From Harmonia axyridis (Eukaryota; Arthropoda; Insecta; Coleoptera; Coccinellidae): a stretch of DNA of 64,000 nucleotides. The translations under genes and the position numbers were made by a program. The notes under the pieces are model-generated. The model was not told the origin of the DNA, made no database searches, and worked only from the letters and a program-made list of their open reading frames with translations. This document shows positions 24,303 through 34,147 of the stretch, in pieces; the stretch's first letter is position 1, and every line of letters starts with the position of its first letter. The stretch spans positions 6,884,501 through 6,948,500 of the forward strand of contig NC_059501.1 of the NCBI RefSeq assembly GCF_914767665.1, written 5' to 3'.

Positions 24303-24356
24303 AATTGTTAGCAACAATTGTTTCGCCACACTGTGGCTTCATCAGGCTACATTTCT
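24303..24356 (-). ncRNA. Hammerhead ribozyme motif, left arm
   Basis: This is the mirror copy of the motif at 26505-26556. Read on the minus strand: CTGATGA at 24345-24339, stem II GCCAC/GTGGC with loop AGT, GAAA at 24324-24321, then CAATTGTT with predicted cleavage before GCTA. All core positions match the right-arm copy. It lies downstream of the GIY-YIG ORF. Confidence 0.8.
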
Positions 24357-24477
24357 GAACTGATAAGAGTACAAAGGTTTTCGGAATCTTATATAGGAAC
24401 AAAATTGACACAAAAATATTCGAAAGGGTATAAATTACAAAGTTATATTGGACCATTTACAGCCTGGGATTTCCAAA

Positions 24478-25508
24478 CTATCGGAAGAAATTCAATAAAG
24501 GGGATGAGTTTACATCCGTTTGTTCGTTCAACAGAATATTTTGGGTATTATACCTGTTTATTTCCAGGGATTCTAAGAGTGTTAGTCTTAAGCTCTTGTT
24601 TTCTAAATGAAGAATTTTAAAGTTATTATTGAAGGTATGGTCCCATTCTTTTAAGTGATTCGCGTAGGTTGAAAACGAACTATCAGATGTATAACTCTTT
24701 TGGTGTTCCTTTATCCTTTTATTGAACGATCTTCCTGTTTGTCCAATATAAACCATAGGGCAATCATTACAGGTTAACTTGTAGACACCGGATTTAGTTT
24801 CTTTATCTGTTTTGTCTTTATTGTTTTTAATGAACATCTCTAAGTTGTTACTTGTTTTGAAGGATATTGTGTAATTGAATTTTCTTTTCAAGTATTTAGC
24901 AATCTTTTCAGAAATATTATTAACATAAGTTAACGAAAAAAATTTAGTATCAATACCATAATTTACCTTAGGGTATGTTAGACTCAAAGCTTGCTTTCTT
25001 TGTTTATTCCTCAAAATTTGATCAATAACATGTGGACTGTAACAGTTATTCACAGCTATTTGTTTAATTAAATTTAATTCTTTACAAAAATTAGCATGAT
25101 TCATAGGTATATTGATTAATCTATGGATCATACAATTGTATGCAGCCATTTTTTGGTTTAACGGGTGGTTAGAAGTAGCATGGATGGTAGTATCAGTATG
25201 TGTAGGTTTTCTAAAAATACTGAAACTATGATAGTTATTATTTCTGGTAATTGTTAAATCAAGAAAGTTGAGAGAATTGTTATGTTCAATTTCAGAAGTG
25301 AATTTGATACTTGGGTGAATGTTATTGATAAATTCTGTGAACAAAGAAAGTTGTCTATTTGTACCTTTGAAGCAACATATAATATCGTCTACATATCTAA
25401 ACCAATAAAGGAAATATTTTGTGTTATTGTTAGAGTGAATTTTGTTTTCTAAATTATTCATGAATATTTCTGCTAGGATTGGACTTAAAGGGTTACCCAT
25501 AATCAAAC
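24478..25508 (-). CDS. Penelope-like element ORF, RT C-terminus plus GIY-YIG endonuclease (5'-truncated)
   Basis: The frame opens at the palindrome junction (GLIMGNPLSP) and its 342 codons from the first Met end LLNFFR*. RT motifs visible are MGNPLSPILAEIF (residues 3-15) and the catalytic YVDD in YWFRYVDDIICC (about 34-45). A linker is followed by the GIY-YIG nuclease at about 240-300: GVYKLTCNDCPMVYIGQTGR with KRIKEH following. Family ORFs are usually well over 600 residues, so the N-terminal RT fingers and part of the palm are missing. In intact elements the RT copies element RNA at a nuclease-made nick. The frame has no internal stop, but the copy cannot be autonomous. Confidence 0.9.
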
Positions 25509-26381
25509 CTTTCTTTGTTCACAGAATTTATCAATAACATTCACCCAAGTATCAAATTCACTTCTGAAATTGAACATAACAATTCTCTCAACTTTCTTGA
25601 TTTAACAATTACCAGAAATAATAACTATCATAGTTTCAGTATTTTTAGAAAACCTACACATACTGATACTACCATCCATGCTACTTCTAACCACCCGTTA
25701 AACCAAAAAATGGCTGCATACAATTGTATGATCCATAGATTAATCAATATACCTATGAATCATGCTAATTTTTGTAAAGAATTAAATTTAATTAAACAAA
25801 TAGCTGTGAATAACTGTTACAGTCCACATGTTATTGATCAAATTTTGAGGAATAAACAAAGAAAGCAAGCTTTGAGTCTAACATACCCTAAGGTAAATTA
25901 TGGTATTGATACTAAATTTTTTTCGTTAACTTATGTTAATAATATTTCTGAAAAGATTGCTAAATACTTGAAAAGAAAATTCAATTACACAATATCCTTC
26001 AAAACAAGTAACAACTTAGAGATGTTCATTAAAAACAATAAAGACAAAACAGATAAAGAAACTAAATCCGGTGTCTACAAGTTAACCTGTAATGATTGCC
26101 CTATGGTTTATATTGGACAAACAGGAAGATCGTTCAATAAAAGGATAAAGGAACACCAAAAGAGTTATACATCTGATAGTTCGTTTTCAACCTACGCGAA
26201 TCACTTAAAAGAATGGGACCATACCTTCAATAATAACTTTAAAATTCTTCATTTAGAAAACAAGAGCTTAAGACTAACACTCTTAGAATCCCTGGAAATA
26301 AACAGGTATAATACCCAAAATATTCTGTTGAACGAACAAACGGATGTAAACTCATCCCCTTTATTGAATTTCTTCCGATAG
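25509..26381 (+). CDS. Penelope-like element ORF, linker plus GIY-YIG endonuclease (5'-truncated, mirror copy)
   Basis: From its first Met (25515) this 288-codon frame is identical in protein sequence to the last 288 residues of the minus-strand ORF. It begins after the YVDD motif, so both RT catalytic motifs seen in the left copy are lost. The GIY-YIG module is complete: GVYKLTCN...YIGQTGR...RIKEH and a downstream LLESLEINRY containing the conserved Glu region. The available Met is only the first in frame; any translation would be fortuitous. Near-perfect identity to the left copy points to a recent paired insertion, local gene conversion or an assembly palindrome. Confidence 0.9.
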   Translation, partial: LSLFTEFINNIHPSIKFTSEIEHNNSLNFLDLTITRNNNYHSFSIFRKPTHTDTTIHATSNHPLNQKMAAYNCMIHRLINIPMNHANFCKELNLIKQIAVNNCYSPHVIDQILRNKQRKQALSLTYPKVNYGIDTKFFSLTYVNNISEKIAKYLKRKFNYTISFKTSNNLEMFIKNNKDKTDKETKSGVYKLTCNDCPMVYIGQTGRSFNKRIKEHQKSYTSDSSFSTYANHLKEWDHTFNNNFKILHLENKSLRLTLLESLEINRYNTQNILLNEQTDVNSSPLLNFFR

Positions 26382-26504
26382 TTTGGAAATCCCAGGCTGT
26401 AAATGGTCCAATATAACTTTGTAATTTATACCCTTTCGAATATTTTTGTGTCAATTTTGTTCCTATATAAGATTCCGAAAACCTTTGTACTCTTATTAGT
26501 TCAG

Positions 26505-26556
26505 AAATGTAGCCTGATGAAGCCACAGTGTGGCGAAACAATTGTTGCTAACAATT
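26505..26556 (+). ncRNA. Hammerhead ribozyme motif, right arm
   Basis: Core: CTGATGA at 26514-26520; stem II GCCAC-AGT-GTGGC at 26522-26534; GAAA at 26535-26538; stem III CAATTG at 26539-26544; then TT with predicted cleavage after 26546 (GUU triplet). Stem I pairs TAGC 26510-26513 with GCTA 26547-26550. Stem III is a self-complementary hexamer with no room for a loop, as expected of hammerheads that cleave as dimers. One extra A (26521) sits between the core and stem II. Hammerheads are known in Penelope-like element terminal regions. Activity is inferred. Confidence 0.8.
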
Positions 26557-26597
26557 AAATAACATAGTGGAAATTACTTCGTTTTATTTTATTTATA

Positions 26598-26651
26598 ATG
26601 AATTTCCGCCAAGTAAGGACCGAATCCATTAAAAAAAAAAAAAAAAAAAAA
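26598..26651 (+). other. Right-end-specific 3' tail and poly-A of the Penelope-like pair
   Basis: After the palindrome ends, an AATGAATTTCC...GGACCGAATCCATT segment leads into 22 A residues (26631-26652). It has no counterpart at the left outer end. Its ends form a weak stem (AATGAATT against GAATCCATT). It is probably the true 3' end of the element RNA, with the left copy primed internally. Confidence 0.65.
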
Positions 26652-26663
26652 AGATTAAGATAT
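26652..26663 (+). repeat. Target-site duplication, right copy
   Basis: AGATTAAGATAT, identical to 24253-24264; its first A merges with the poly-A run. Confidence 0.85.
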
Positions 26664-26775
26664 GTTCAAATGTGCATTTTGTATATAACAAGGGTTAAGT
26701 GGTAGAGCACCTTCGGGTGAACTTCCCCTTGAGATTTCTTGTGAAATAAAGACCTTATTATTATTATTATTATAA
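26664..26775 (+). mobile_element. Non-LTR retrotransposon 3' tail
   Basis: GGGTTAAGTGGTAGAGCACC and GAGATTTCTTGTG precede AATAAAGACCTTATTATTATTATTATT. An AATAAA signal followed by a trinucleotide tail is typical of Jockey/CR1-like 3' ends. The Penelope-like pair is inserted just upstream of this tail. Confidence 0.6.
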
Positions 26776-26857
26776 ATTTGATAAGAATCAAATGACGTTT
26801 ATACTATTTCCAATATTGGCATCAAATCATTTCTCTTAAAGTGTGTCTCCTATTTTA

Positions 26858-27645
26858 ATGCGCTTATTCCATGACAACCAACAGAGGCTATTATTGTTAT
26901 AAAAAGTCTAATTTATGTGTGAGTATATCTCTTTTCGTGGAATGATTTTATTGACAGCTGGGTTATTAACATTTTTCTAGGCATTCTAGATCGTTAAGTC
27001 AATTCAATTCTCACTCAATTCTTCAAATTTCCACTTTTCATCAATTACCATCAGTGTCAAAAGATTTTGTCGACTGATAAATATTCATTTTCGACTGTAT
27101 CTTATCTCCCTAACAGAAGCTGTATCTATAATGCCATCTTCGCATGTTTTATAGACTTGAATTTTATTGCAATAATCAACTTATTTTATAGCTGTTCGAG
27201 GCTGATCGGAATCGTCTAGACAAATGGATTGTGAAATAGGTTGCAAAAAAATGCATATATATTCATTGGGATGCTATCAGTAGTATCAACATGAAATACC
27301 ATAAAAAGTTGAATACTAGATTTTTAGTAGATAATTAGCGTTTGCAAAAAGTTCTATTAGTTTAAAATTATCTCAGTTTATCTTTTGACATATGTTGAAT
27401 ACAATAATAATAGGAGGGAATCACGATCATCAGCAATGATGGAACGACTAGAGAGAGAGAATACAATAAAAGAACGGGAAAAAAAATCATCCATTCGTTG
27501 TCTACAATTTAAAACTTATTCACATTAAAATTGATAAAAAGAATTGCTTGCAACGAATCTCCACATTCGAAAACGCAATCAAACAATGTGAAAGAAATCA
27601 AAGTGCATACAAAAATCTAGGAAAGCACTTATCTTGCGTCTGAAG
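26858..27645 (+). repeat. Direct long duplication, copy 2
   Basis: Partner of 20565-21300. This copy has an extra ~50 bp near 27410-27460 (GGAGGGAATCACGATCATCA...) and ends at GCGTCTGAAGC, where the two copies diverge. Confidence 0.85.
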
Positions 27646-27685
27646 CTTCAGAGCGAAGCTTGAAATTGTATTCTGAAACAGATTT

Positions 27686-27817
27686 GATAGGAATCAAATG
27701 ACAGTTATTCTATTTCCACTTTTGATTACATATTCATTATAACAGTTATTTCGCTACACAGTTAATAATTGAATAATTAAAAGCGGAAATAGAATAACAC
27801 TCATTTGATTCCTATTA
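27686..27817. repeat. Inverted-repeat MITE-like element
   Basis: Arms of about 40 bp read ATAGGAATCAAATGA then TTATTCTATTTCC.CTTTT.ATTA and the reverse on the right. A related half (GATAAGAATCAAATGACGTT) occurs at about 26780. Confidence 0.75.
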
Positions 27818-28289
27818 AAATGACATCAAGAGAAGACGAATCTATTCAATATTTGGAATAGGTTTTAAGAACTTTCACTTTCCTAGTCACCTAATCTGGT
27901 AATCCGCCATATGCTGCAACGGAAACTCTTCAAATTTTGAATCCTCATTTTTATTTTGCCTTTTTCGGAATTATACTAACTTACAAAGAACTGCAATACC
28001 CAAAAGGAGCTGTTTAAATTTTAATTTTTTTTTGGTGAATCATTTTTTTTAATAAATTTGTTACCCTCTCTCCCATAGACCAATCATTCGACATCTTTCA
28101 AATTCACTCAATTGGAGATAAATTACGCGTACACGTGCTCTAGGCATTTTAACAACAACTAGACATCGACTTTGGATCTCCTCGTACAGCTGGTTTGTTG
28201 TAAAATTTAAAAACTTGCAAAAAACGACTAAAATATTTAAGTAACAACAATTGTTTACATGGAAAAACCACGATTTTTTTTTCTCCAAA

Positions 28290-29233
28290 TAATGGGTGTT
28301 TTTTTTCGAGGTATTGAACTTTAAGTTGGCATTACTGTTCAAGATGCTGACCGATGTAACAGTTGTCAAGTGATTTATTCTAAGTTTGGTTCGGCAATTC
28401 ATCATGAATAGACTCACGCCTGAACAACGCTTGCAAATAGTGCAATTTTATTTCGAAAATAATGGTTCTGTGCGGAATACGTATCGCGCACTACGTCTAT
28501 TTCATATTCTTTAGCGATGAAGCGCACTTCTGGTTGAATGGCTACGTCAACAAACAAAACTGCCGCATTTGGAGTGAAGATAATCCTCAAGTGTATGTCG
28601 AAACACCGTTAAATCCAGAAAAACTGACTGTTTGGTGCGCTTTATGGGCTGGTGGAATCATTGGTCCGTACTTCTTCAAAAACGATGATGGCCAGAGCGT
28701 TACAGTCAATGGTGGTCGGTATAGAGCCATAATTACTAACTTTTTCATTCCAGAATTGAACATCCAAGATGTCCAGGAGCTGTGGTTCCAACAAGACGGC
28801 GCAACATGTCACACAACTCGTGCCACAATCGATTTATTGAAAGACACGTTTGGTGACCGCCTAATTTCACGTTTTGGACCTGTGAATTGGCCTCCAAAAT
28901 CTTGTGATTTAACAGCGCTACACTACTTTCTGTGGGGCTATGTAAAGTCATTGGTCTATGCGGATAAGCCACAAACCCTTGACCATTTGGAAGACAACAT
29001 TCGCCGTGTTATTGCCGATATACGGCCACAAATGTTGGAAAAAGTCATCGAAAATTGAACGTCCAGATTGGACTACATCCGAGCCAGCCGTGGCGGTCAT
29101 ATGCCAGAAATCATATTCAAAATGTAATGCCATAAGATTATCTTGCGGATAAATAAAATTCATGTCAATCGATTGATCCATCGTTGTTTTATTGCAATTT
29201 AAAGTTCTATAGCTCTGAAAAAAACACCCTTTA
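28290..29233 (+). mobile_element. DUF4817-type Tc1/mariner element, copy B, nested in the Tc1-like element
   Basis: Termini are TAATGGGTGTTTTTT and AAAACACCCTTTA. Removing the unit with one TA restores a Tc1-like leader of the same spacing as at 41340-41375, which supports a TA target-site duplication. The internal deletion joins RTYRALR to the first catalytic region, as in copies C-E. Confidence 0.85.
28404..29126 (+). pseudogene. DUF4817-type transposase, deleted copy B
   Basis: The start reads MNRLTPEQRLQIVQFYFENN (DUF4817-type helix-turn-helix), then about 130 residues are deleted and the frame shifts. A second frame (28462-29058) carries FFSDEAHFWLNGYVNKQNCR with the first catalytic Asp, ELWFQQDGATCHTTRATIDL with the second, and PPKSCDLTALHYFLWGYVKS with the third acidic position (Asp). 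A TGA replaces the conserved Trp codon in VIENWTSR, cutting off the tail that would end EIIFKM*. Counting from QQD to SCD gives 36 intervening residues. The protein is not functional. Confidence 0.85.
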
Positions 29234-29326
29234 CAATCATATACTCCTTGCTATACTATCTATGTTTTACCAAAAAAAAAAAACTGCTCCTTCTGGGTGT
29301 TGCAGTTTCTTTGTGAGTTAGTATAA

Positions 29327-30007
29327 TAAAATTTTTTAAATAATAGGTACTCCATAACGAATGCTTAATTTTCGTTTGGAGCAGAATTCCCCATAATGAA
29401 TGGGTTCCTTATCTCCTCCAGACACTAACTAACCTAATGCCTCTTCGTGGCAACTCATCTCGGGTGTGGATGTCTTTCCCGACCACCGCCGTGGCCGTCC
29501 AAAGTTTACGACTCCGCGTTTTGACGCTTATGACGCGTGTCGTCCTTGTCTGGCCCGTGGCGAGGGGCAAGCGGTTTGCTCCCGTCGGACTTTATGTGAC
29601 GTCTGGTGTATTCCACACTTCTGGCGGATTTTACGAGGACTAAAATGCACCATTATTTCAACAGGGAGGTCTTTACGACATGTCACGGAGATAATTCCCG
29701 ATCTTTCGCCGTATTCGCCCGGACGTGTTGCTTTGAGGTGCGATCCGGCTCGGAGGACGAATGAAATTTTAATTTTTTTTTATACAATTGTTGCTTCCCA
29801 GTCTAGCGATGGTCGTGGAAGCATTGTGATCACATTTTTGGTCTCCGTTTTCATAATTAACATACGCAAAATGTACTTCAGACCATCCTGAACAATTTTG
29901 GTTAAGTGTCTGTCTGTGTGTCCGCACATCCTTGTAGTAGTATTAATTTCCATAGCTTTCTACCTAGAGTTGAATTTGTTAGTTCAGCATCTTAGATTGA
30001 AAGTAAT
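29327..30007. other. Unique stretch with a GC-rich island, no gene confirmed
   Basis: 29430-29780 is CpG-rich; overlapping plus frames of 68 and 141 codons have no recognisable domain and start within the GC-rich part. Confidence 0.4.
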
Positions 30008-30640
30008 AGATATTTGTTTTACTAGACATTTAAGTAGTAGGTTGACTGCCGCGGCTGGGAATTCAGCTAAGACAGTGAATCTACTTTGCTGCCGAGTTGG
30101 ACATTTAATATTCTCTCGGATTGTTTATAATGTTATATGTAGGATATTGTTGTATTTGCAAATCATTAGAATTCCCCCAATCTGTTTATTTTTCCTGTAG
30201 TGATAACTTAAAACGAAATTTTAAAGAAATCGCAACTGTTGGAATGGTTGGTTGCTATGGAATTGGAAATGTATATATCCATAATAATTCAAGTTTGACA
30301 ACTTATGCAATATCTGAGAGTTTTTTTGAAGAAATACCGGATATATTTATATTATGGACAGTGATAGCAACTTCAAAGTACTTACTCCTAAGTAAGAAAT
30401 AAGAGAGGTGGCAAAAATTGTTGATTGTCAGAAAATATCGAATGTTTTATTCCCATTGAAAATATTCATTTTGCTGCCTAGGCAGGAAAAGAAATACTTT
30501 GCTGGGTGTTATGTGTCTGTAAAATTCATCTTTGTTGCCAATCGGAGAAAAAAACAATTTCCGCCAGTTCATCACGTTGAAATTCTATTTCAGAGATTTC
30601 ACTTATCAGTTATCTTTGGAAAAATAGTTTCAGGTTGTAG
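30008..30640 (-). repeat. Long dispersed repeat with palindromic core, copy 2 (inverted)
   Basis: This is the reverse-complement partner of 17041-17705. The palindromic core is at 30008-30133, and the CTGCCTAGGCAG landmark is at about 30475-30486. The plus frame at 30121-30402 lies wholly inside the repeat and is not conserved in the other copy. Confidence 0.8.
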
Positions 30641-30821
30641 CGTTCAAATTGAACTCAGTATTCATGACCCCGCCAGAATTTTGTTCATAATAGAAATAGT
30701 TTGCCTTGACTCCTTTCTTACTCGTTTCTGTTAGAAATACGTATTCAGAGTTTCGTTCATCAGATGTAGGTTCACTGACGACAAATTTGAACTCAAGTGT
30801 TGTTTTTTTTGCGAATATATT
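30630..30821 (-). pseudogene. Unrecognised coding-like frame beside the dispersed repeat
   Basis: A 63-codon frame without ATG reads LEFKFVVSEPTSDERNSEYV then FLTETSKKGVKANYFYYEQN and GGVMNTEFNL, and stops at 30630. Composition looks protein-like (mixed charged, aromatic and small residues), unlike the Phe/Ile-rich 128-codon plus frame overlapping it (30706-31092). Neither has a recognised family. Confidence 0.3.
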
Positions 30822-33800
30822 TCATTACCTTGTGAATACCGTTGAGTTTTTCACCAAAATGTTATACCACCATATAGCAAATATTCTACTTCTGCAAAGA
30901 ATATTGGAAATTTATATTAAACGATACACTGAAAATAAAATTGTTTATCATAGAAGAAGAGGCAATCATAGACTTGATTTCATTAATACAATACACTTTT
31001 TCATGGTTGGGATAGAAGAACTTTTTTCATTAGATGTGTTGTTTTATAGAACAGTAATACTTCATTGGTATAAAGTACAACTGTTTGAATAAAAACCGAA
31101 CATTGATAAAATGGACATTAATAATATGTATTTGTCTTGCGTACCTGGAACACAGTGTTTGCTTTACCTTCCAGTGTTTGTCAATTCCTTTTCTCTTGTC
31201 AATCATAGAACCCGCTGATTTCTTTGGGGAATTTATTTTTCTAATTCTGTCTTTTTAATGCTGGGTTTTATTGGGAGAAGCGGGAGAAGAGCACATTTTA
31301 GTACTCGGCCAAAATTGGAAATTATGTAGTCTCGCTATTATATTCATATTCTGCTAATATTCAAACTATTGTCAAGAAATTTTTAAAAAATGTGTCCTAT
31401 GTGTCGAATGTATTGTATCCCATTCGAAAAAATACCCAATTTTACGCCAACGAATATTCCAAAGATTGAAACATTTTTCAATGCATTTTTGCGGGCACCG
31501 GCTTCAGTATGCATTGTGAATTCTATTCGTTCATTATCAACTGAAAACGGCTGCTTCGAATTAGTAATTTAAATTTTGAAGAGGAGAAATATCGACCAGG
31601 GACGGTTAAACCCCCAATGTAGATACTCCAGAAGAACAATATTGAAAATAGCGACACAGAATAAAGATTCACACTAGAATGTATTAGCGAGCACTATTTT
31701 TTCAATTAACATGAGTTGTATAACAAGCCTGCGTATCAATTACGAATTGAATTACAAACAGCAACGTAAGTAAAACATCGACGAACAAAACCCACCATGA
31801 ATGATAGAGTGCTAAGAAAGAAGTCAAAGGATATCAATAAGTTAGATTGTTGGAAAAAATAAATTGTAATTGAACTCAATTCAGCTTAATTGGCATGTTG
31901 GAAGTCAATTCATCATTATTATCTTCGTGCCAATGATGACGTTTCTATAAATATACCGTGCACATGGGGGGTTGGCAGTTTTATGTAAGCTGTTTTGCAA
32001 TTATTTTTTTTATTGCAATAAAACGTATTGAATAATTGTGATTGATTCGACTGGAATGTAAATGATTGAATGAATATTATAATTTTTTTTAACAAAGCTG
32101 TGTTTAATCGCAACAACAATATGTTTTTTTATAACCTTTTTGTTTTTATATTGAAATATGTTTCCACTAAATATGGAAAGAATTAACGAATGTACAACAC
32201 ATCCCTGAATGAAGTCCCAAGCAAAGTCGAATTTTACCACAGAAAAAAAGCATTCGAAATTGTTGAACTACTCATGTATCACGTTTGAAGATGACTATGT
32301 TGACGAATAAAGTCGAATTTTTAAGAAAACTATGTTTTTTACTGTTTATTTTGTATACAAGTTTGATATTTGAGTAGGCTAATTTGTTTTTTTTCTTGTG
32401 TTTTTATGAATGATCCATTTTATTTTCTATCTGAGTTTGAGTGGAGTACTTGGTACCATATACAAGGTGTCACAAAAAAAAATTTATATATAAAACAGTG
32501 ATAAAAAATAAGGAGTTAGTCACATAACTGTTTAATCATTATGAAAATATGTACACTATTTAGGCTTTTATTTCTTAAAAATAATGTCGTCTAAAAGTCT
32601 GTTCGCGCGCTCACGACTGTCATTCAATGTGATAACAAAATTCGGGAAAACGGCTTGACAAATATGCTTCTTATTGGCTTTCATTGCTTGGCAAATATTC
32701 TTCTTGTTAGTTCCATTTAATAGAGAATATTCTGTTTCAACTATAGGGCGGGAAAGTTTGTTTACTGACGTAAACTTTATATTGGGGAAAACCCAGGAAG
32801 TAAAAGTCAAATAAGGCGTCAAATAAGGACTGAGGGAGGCCAATGAAAGTCACCTTTTCTCGAGATTAATTTGCCTGAAAAAATTTCACGAACTTTTGGC
32901 ACAGACACGATGAGAGTTAGGGATCATCACGAACATAGTGATTAAGCCGTTCCACGATTTTTTCTGTCGTCAACAACTTGGAGTAGAATTTCTTCTTGGA
33001 GTTTTAAAGAATCATATCGTCCAGTTTTCGTTTATAGCTGTCGTTGTATCTTTTCAGTCTTTCAGAGTACACACTCAATTTCATTTGAAAGACGCTCTAT
33101 TATTATTTTTTAAAAATTGAAACAATTGTAAATGAAATGACGAGATATGAAAATCTGACGAATTGCACACTAGAGTACTTTTGAAACCCCTCATTCTACA
33201 TAACCTCAACGATACGTCAATGGCATTGTTGTACATTTCTGGGGGGTTTAATTGATACCCAGACCAAGCAGAAGACGTCGGAGTAAGTTTACGTTGTAAA
33301 TTTCCGAGTGGAAGACGGTAGCTAGAGCAAGATGCCTCCAGTTCCTAATTGCTCATATCTGATACGTATTTATAGCGCGCAATTATGGCTCAGCCTCAAG
33401 TTTCCAACGCTGATAGGGGGGGAGTGGGGGGTAGGACAGAGGAGAGAGTTCAGCAACAGAGGCAAGAACTTCCAAGGCAGTGTACACACAGGCGGATAGT
33501 TATTCTGCGGCAACTTCCTTATAACTTATCTTCCTTCAGGCTTGTCATATAGGTATTTCATTACAGGTCTGATTTATGGGCCGATTTATTCGTATAATCT
33601 TGGTGAAATGTGTATAAAGCTGAAGTATGTCGCCATAATTAATACGCAGTAACACTTCTAGGCGCTCGCGATTTACATGCGGAGTCGGGTTTTTGAAAAA
33701 CGCGGTGGTGAGAGATGTCCGGAGTAGCTTCAGAAGTGTTAAATGTGGCTATGGATGTGCTGTAACGGTAGAATCCCGGATATGATGAATTTTTGTATCC

Positions 33801-34147
33801 TAATGTAAAATTATAAGAAATAAACTATTGAAATTCTCTTTACTTGTGGGGATTTAATGAAAAGAAGATGTTCAAGAAAAATAATAAATAGATATTCAAA
33901 CATTTACTGCAAATAATGGCCAAAAACTTTTTTTTTCAAATGGCCCACCCTGTATTTTTATATCTTATTGTAAGTAAATATTATATTCTGAAACAAATTG
34001 CAGAAAGGGCTCCTATTCCAATAGGAATGTGAAATTCGCATGAGTGTTGGAATTGCCATCTGCATCGAGTATTAGACGATATTTTCTCTATTTCAGTCAA
34101 GTTTTGTCAAATATTTTCGGAATTCTATGAAAAATTCAGATAATACG
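30822..34147. other. Intergenic DNA, no gene recognised
   Basis: Mostly AT-rich with short frames. 33240-33760 is a GC-richer unique island with a G-rich run near 33414-33435 and TTTATGGGCCGATTTATTCG at about 33575. Lone MITE-like ends occur at 32460 (ATACAAGGTGTCAC) and 33945 (CCACCCTGTAT). Confidence 0.4.

Larger units (their letters stand above)
24265..26651. mobile_element. Head-to-head pair of 5'-truncated Penelope-like elements
   Basis: Two arms, 24262-25350 and 25509-26597 (1089 bp each), are exact reverse complements without indels in every part I compared, apart from one mismatch (24362 G against 26497 T). The 158-bp spacer 25351-25508 belongs to the left copy only. Both copies are truncated inside the RT domain and both encode the RT C-terminus plus a GIY-YIG nuclease. 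Only the right end carries an extra AATGAATTTCCGCC...CCATT tail and 22 A residues. A 12-bp target-site duplication flanks the whole unit, so it probably inserted in one event. Bent or inverted partial copies are a known habit of Penelope-like elements. Confidence 0.9.
27972..29326 (-). mobile_element. Tc1-like element, internally deleted, carrying a nested transposon
   Basis: Outer inverted repeats are ACTAACTTACAAAGAACTGC on the left and the complement of ACTAACTCACAAAGAAACTG on the right, with ATACCCAAAAGGAGCTG continuing inward. On the minus strand (28150 to 28067) the transposase start reads MPRARVRVIYLQLSEFERCR then MIGLWERG*; everything after is lost up to the left repeat. The 5' leader is interrupted at 28290-29233 by copy B of the DUF4817-type element. 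The same leader occurs uninterrupted at 41221-41481. Confidence 0.8.

Noticed and set aside
24318..24620. 100-codon frame antisense to the Penelope-like ORF end (also mirrored at 26239-26541)
   Set aside because: It runs across the hammerhead and the antisense of the GIY-YIG C-terminus; identical in both arms only because the DNA is identical. It is a shadow frame.
24478..26381. The two Penelope-like ORFs as one intact gene or as active elements
   Set aside because: They are opposed, both truncated at the RT domain, and lack the N-terminal part; the right copy lacks both RT catalytic motifs seen in the left copy.
29466..29891. 141-codon plus frame as a gene
   Set aside because: It starts in a GC-rich patch, ends in AT-rich DNA, has no motif and overlaps another frame equally open.
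30706..31092. 128-codon plus frame as a protein gene
   Set aside because: Phe/Ile/Tyr-rich, overlaps an opposite-strand frame with better composition, and no family is recognised.
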